From Aerococcaceae bacterium zg-252 (GTDB lineage: Bacteria > Bacillota > Bacilli > Lactobacillales > Aerococcaceae): 64,000 nt of DNA. Under the pieces are notes generated by a model, which worked only from the letters and a program-made list of their open reading frames with translations, was not told the DNA's origin and did no database searches. Where the stretch lies: positions 754,001 through 818,000 of the forward strand of contig CP066204.1 of the NCBI GenBank assembly GCA_016237705.1, given 5' to 3'. Positions within the stretch are counted from its first letter, which is position 1. Every line of letters begins with the position of its first letter. The translations under genes and the position numbers were made by a program. Positions 61,037 to 64,000 of this stretch are shown piece after piece.

Positions 61037-61888
61037 TTACTGTTGGAAATGTAGATTTTTAAAGATGTTTAGTTGCTTTAGATTGCGATTGTTTAGTTTT
61101 AATTTGGCAATTACTTCAGCTTGATTGATATATTCTTTGGACTCTTCTACACTCCCTAATTTAATAGAAGCGTTCGCAAGTACTAACAGAATATCTTCTA
61201 AGTACATCAATGTATGGTTTGATATGGTTATTTCAAGTGTCTCAAGTCCAAATTGATAAGATTCTTCGTAACAATTGAGTTGATAGTAGATCCGAGATAA
61301 TCCATATAATATTTTGTGTTGTATGTTCCAGGCGACAATAGGTAGTCTTGAAAATGAATATGCTTTTAAAAGAAATTCTTTGGTTTGATTAATATCTTTC
61401 AGTTCTTCATAAATATTTGCAATTAATAAGTAAAGATTTATTTTTAATTCAATATTAAATTTGTTATTGTTTGTACTAATTAAAGTAATTAAATGATTGG
61501 CTTTTTCGATTACAGAGTCAGTTTCTCCATAACAAGCCGTTTGAATAACTAATTTAATCCATTCAATGAAATGAGCTTGATTAGATGAAAGAGATGATAT
61601 ATCTAAAGTGGAGAGATATTTTTCTAAATGAACGTAATCTCTTTTCTCTAATAAAGAATCAATATAATCCGTATTAAGTGTTATAGTTTTGTAATCTTCA
61701 TCTAGTAAAGTTGCCAATGAAGTATTCAATCGTTCACATATTTGTTGTAATAAATCAATATCCGGGCTGATTAATCCTTTTTCGATTTTTGAAATAACAC
61801 TCTGGCTTGTTATACCCTTAGCTAAGTCGTTTTGTGTCATATTAAGTTGAAGTCGTAAATCTTTGATTTTTTTATTGTATGTTATCAT
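61037..61888 (-). CDS. RRNPP/PlcR-type transcriptional regulator (HTH plus TPR)
   Basis: The 283-residue protein has an N-terminal XRE helix-turn-helix (IKDLRLQLNMTQNDLAKGIT, SQSVISKIEKG) and then helical TPR-like repeats to the end (INLYLLIANIYEELKDINQT, ILYGLSRIYYQLNCYEESYQ, ILLVLANASIKLGSVEESKE). This is the layout of PlcR, PrgX and related peptide-binding regulators. By family, the TPR domain would bind a short re-imported peptide and change DNA binding. A short divergent ORF with signal peptide at 62059 is the obvious candidate pheromone precursor. Confidence 0.85.
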   Translation of the reverse strand: MITYNKKIKDLRLQLNMTQNDLAKGITSQSVISKIEKGLISPDIDLLQQICERLNTSLATLLDEDYKTITLNTDYIDSLLEKRDYVHLEKYLSTLDISSLSSNQAHFIEWIKLVIQTACYGETDSVIEKANHLITLISTNNNKFNIELKINLYLLIANIYEELKDINQTKEFLLKAYSFSRLPIVAWNIQHKILYGLSRIYYQLNCYEESYQFGLETLEITISNHTLMYLEDILLVLANASIKLGSVEESKEYINQAEVIAKLKLNNRNLKQLNIFKNLHFQQ

Positions 61889-62010
61889 GGGAATTCACTT
61901 CCTAATTTTAGTTTCCTACTCATATTGTAGCTAAAAAATTTCCTAATGCAAAATATTTGTATATTAATAAAAAATTTTTTAAAACTATTAAATTATAATA
62001 TGAATATATA

Positions 62011-62039
62011 TTGTTTTATGACTTGAAACAAGTTAGAAT
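62011..62039 (+). promoter_or_regulatory. Promoter with palindromic site before the peptide gene
   Basis: TTGTTT (62011-62016), 17 bp, TAGAAT (62034-62039). The spacer holds the palindrome ACTTG-AAA-CAAGT (62021-62033), which could be the binding site of the divergent regulator. Confidence 0.6.
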
Positions 62040-62058
62040 ATAGAAAAGGGTGAAAATA

Positions 62059-62175
62059 ATGAAGAAAAAGATATTTTTTATATTAATATTATTATCCATG
62101 GTAGTCGGTTCAAAAATACGTCAAACAGATAATTCAGATGGAACTTTACCACCATCGACATTTGAGAGAATATAA
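62059..62175 (+). CDS. Putative signalling peptide precursor, 38 residues
   Basis: The ATG at 62059 follows AAAGGGTGA. The product starts MKKKIFFILILLSMVVGS, a basic N-terminus and hydrophobic core like a Sec signal, then KIRQTDNSDGT and the C-terminal LPPSTFERI. A size of 38-48 residues and a C-terminal mature stretch with LPP..F resembles PapR, the PlcR pheromone precursor, but sequence identity is slight. It is divergent from the RRNPP-type regulator and followed by its own terminator (62220-62253). Function as a pheromone is inference from context. Confidence 0.6.
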   Translation: MKKKIFFILILLSMVVGSKIRQTDNSDGTLPPSTFERI

Positions 62176-62219
62176 ACATTTTTTATCAAAATTTATACTA
62201 GACATAGATAAAATCTCGT

Positions 62220-62253
62220 AGCTATGTAGTGATAGGAACTACATAGCTTTTTT
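62220..62253 (+). terminator. Terminator of the peptide gene
   Basis: AGCTATGTAGT and ACTACATAGCT form an 11-bp stem followed by six T residues. Confidence 0.88.
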
Positions 62254-62343
62254 CTATTTTGGTGTGCTAGTCTGTATAATTTAAGTTGCTGGACAACCGG
62301 TTGCCCTCTAATGCTTTTTCTAATGGTTTGAGTCATAATATTT

Positions 62344-62374
62344 ATGCTTATGCACCATGAAAAAATTGTGAAAC
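62344..62374 (+). repeat. 31-bp direct repeat, right copy
   Basis: This partner of 57529-57559 lies 140 bp before lepA. The intervening bases from 62254 carry no gene I can support. Confidence 0.6.
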
Positions 62375-62514
62375 CCATGCGTAAAACAACATAAATGACT
62401 ATCTATTATCACAAAAATTTGTTAATATAAATCTGTATGTAAAAAGCTAGTCTACACAAGGATATTATCCTAAATAATATAAACGAGCACTAGCAAGAAG
62501 GAAGTGAATAACGC

Positions 62515-64000
62515 ATGTCTACATTAGATGAAATGAAACAACGACAACAAAAAATACGTAATTTTTCGATTATTGCACATATTGATCACGGTAAGTCTAC
62601 TTTAGCAGACCGTATTTTACAACAAACAGAAACGGTATCAGAACGTGAGATGCAAGACCAATTATTGGATTCCATGGACTTGGAACGTGAACGTGGTATC
62701 ACCATTAAATTAAATGCAGTTGAATTAGCTTATAAAGCCAATGACGGTGAAGAATATATCTTCCATTTAATTGATACACCGGGGCACGTCGATTTTACAT
62801 ATGAAGTGTCACGTTCATTAGCTGCTTGTGAGGGAGCATTACTTGTCGTCGATGCAGCACAAGGGATTGAGGCACAAACTTTAGCAAATGTGTACTTAGC
62901 ACTTGATAATGATTTAGAAATTTTACCGGTCATCAATAAAATTGATTTACCGGCAGCAGACCCAGAGCGTGTTCAAGGTGAGATTGAAGATGTGATTGGA
63001 ATTGATGCTAGTGAAGCAGTTTTTGCGTCAGCTAAATCAGGTATCGGAATTGCTGAAATTTTAGAGCAGATTGTTGAAAAAGTACCAGCACCAACAGGGG
63101 ATTTAGAAGCCCCACTTCAAGCATTAATCTTTGACTCTGCTTACGATAGTTATCGTGGTGTTGTATTAAATATCCGTATTGTGAACGGAACAGTTAAACC
63201 AGGTGATAAAATTCGTTTGATGAGTAATGGTAAAGACTTTGAAGTCGTAGAAGTCGGTGTCTTTTCTCCTAAACCAATTAAACGTGATTATTTAATGGTA
63301 GGTGACGTTGGTTATATTACAGCAAGTATTAAGACGATTCAAGATACACGTGTTGGGGATACGATAACGTCTGCGAATAATCCAGCTAGTGAACCTTTAG
63401 ACGGTTATCGTAAAATGAATCCAATGGTATACGCTGGTCTATATCCAGTAGAGTCAAATGAATACAATGATTTACGTGATGCCTTAGAAAAATTACAACT
63501 AAATGATGCTGCCTTACAATTTGAAGCTGAAACATCACAAGCCTTAGGTTTTGGTTTCCGTACAGGATTTTTAGGCTTGCTCCATATGGACGTGATTCAA
63601 GAGCGTTTAGAGCGTGAGTTTGATATTGATTTGATTACAACGGCTCCGTCGGTAATTTATCGTGTAATTAAGACGAATGGGGAAGAAGTAATTGTGGACA
63701 ATCCGTCTGCCATGCCACTAGCAACGGAAGTGGACCAGATTTTAGAGCCATATGTTAAGGCGAGCATTATGGTACCGAATGAATATGTTGGGGCTGTAAT
63801 GGATATCGGACAACGCAAACGTGGTAATTTTATCACTATGGATTATTTAGATGACTATCGTGTTAATGTCGTCTATGAATTGCCAATGGCAGAAATTATC
63901 TATGATTTCTTTGATAAGTTAAAATCGAATACAAAAGGATACGCTTCATTAGATTATGAGATTATCGGATATAAAGCGTCTAACTTAGTAAAACTCGATA
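62515..64000 (+). CDS. lepA: Elongation factor 4 (LepA), 3' end outside window
   Basis: The ATG at 62515 follows AAGGAAG. The 495 visible residues of the usual about 600 include the G domain (AHIDHGKST at 21-29, [12 protein letters not shown]), domain II ([16 protein letters not shown]) and EF-G-like domains III and V ([32 protein letters not shown]). LepA is a ribosome-binding GTPase that affects translation initiation and elongation under stress. The gene is open at the end of the window. Confidence 0.97.
   Translation, partial: MSTLDEMKQRQQKIRNFSIIAHIDHGKSTLADRILQQTETVSEREMQDQLLDSMDLERERGITIKLNAVELAYKANDGEEYIFHLIDTPGHVDFTYEVSRSLAACEGALLVVDAAQGIEAQTLANVYLALDNDLEILPVINKIDLPAADPERVQGEIEDVIGIDASEAVFASAKSGIGIAEILEQIVEKVPAPTGDLEAPLQALIFDSAYDSYRGVVLNIRIVNGTVKPGDKIRLMSNGKDFEVVEVGVFSPKPIKRDYLMVGDVGYITASIKTIQDTRVGDTITSANNPASEPLDGYRKMNPMVYAGLYPVESNEYNDLRDALEKLQLNDAALQFEAETSQALGFGFRTGFLGLLHMDVIQERLEREFDIDLITTAPSVIYRVIKTNGEEVIVDNPSAMPLATEVDQILEPYVKASIMVPNEYVGAVMDIGQRKRGNFITMDYLDDYRVNVVYELPMAEIIYDFFDKLKSNTKGYASLDYEIIGYKASNLVKLD

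Noticed and set aside
62193-62378. 61-residue minus-strand frame before lepA
   Set aside because: It spans the peptide-gene terminator and the direct repeat, with no RBS or recognisable family.
62730-62936. Minus-strand frame inside lepA
   Set aside because: Shadow of the conserved LepA G domain.

Overview
The window is AT-rich chromosomal DNA from a Gram-positive, low-GC bacterium of the order Lactobacillales. The gene set (LPXTG-anchored wall protein, LysM autolysin, mreBCD, a Fur-family regulator, pfkA-pyk, an Ile T-box before ileS, an extracellular electron transfer locus) fits the Aerococcaceae/Carnobacteriaceae range, but I cannot name a genus from sequence alone. Most of the 64 kb is ordinary core genome. 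It is interrupted by small accessory patches rich in toxin-antitoxin (TA) modules, structured intergenic RNAs and decayed mobile DNA.

Layout: 1-1.6 kb, 3' part of a repetitive LPXTG adhesin. 1.75-2.46 kb, an IS200-type insertion sequence. 2.5-3.8 kb, a MATE exporter. 4.0-4.5 kb, a PemK/MazF-like toxin behind a repeated structured leader. 4.7-8.7 kb, membrane proteins, YbjQ family, a methyltransferase and RidA. 8.7-10.6 kb, a compact TA island: RNA leader plus truncated toxin, RelB/RelE pair, holin-like type I toxin. 10.9-23.2 kb, polysaccharide deacetylase, ABC solute-binding protein, rodZ-pgsA, CtsR-controlled clpB, mnmM, a glucosaminidase with five LysM domains, rpmF, ung, a Tad2-like gene and an SDR. 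23.3-24.9 kb, preQ1-II riboswitch with queT, then the intact copy of the repeat-RNA/toxin locus. 25-33 kb, mreBCD, a Fur-family regulator, ylmG, ylmH, divIVA and T-box-ileS. 33.4-40.3 kb, small redox, deaminase and glyoxalase genes, two transporters, then murI-rdgB-yfcE-cbpB. 41.2-48.7 kb, tRNA-Arg and a flavin-based extracellular electron transfer (EET) locus: eetB, ndh2, dmkB, pplA, fmnB, dmkA, interrupted by a reverse-oriented RelB/ParE pair whose toxin gene is frameshifted. 49.5-57.5 kb, dnaE, pfkA, pyk, mgtE. 57.5-62.4 kb, an accessory segment of small orphan genes, a decayed phage gene, an ABC exporter and a divergent RRNPP-type regulator with an unannotated 38-residue signal-peptide-like ORF. 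62.5 kb to the end, lepA.

Most notable observations: (1) two loci, at 8.75-9.16 kb and 24.03-24.85 kb, share one architecture of promoter, 5' hairpin, two 54-55-nt structured tandem repeats, terminator and toxin-like ORF. This is the layout of type III (RNA antitoxin) TA systems, but the protein looks like a PBECR4-type nuclease rather than a ToxN relative. Differences between repeats preserve base pairing. (2) A PemK/MazF-like toxin at 4.1 kb also lacks a protein antitoxin and has a repeated hairpin leader plus terminator. (3) A candidate PlcR/PapR-like peptide-signalling pair lies at 61.0-62.2 kb. (4) A family of nested-hairpin intergenic repeats sits in the 5' leaders of ridA and the deacetylase gene and downstream of ileS. 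Functions are inferred from motifs I could read; no database search was run.
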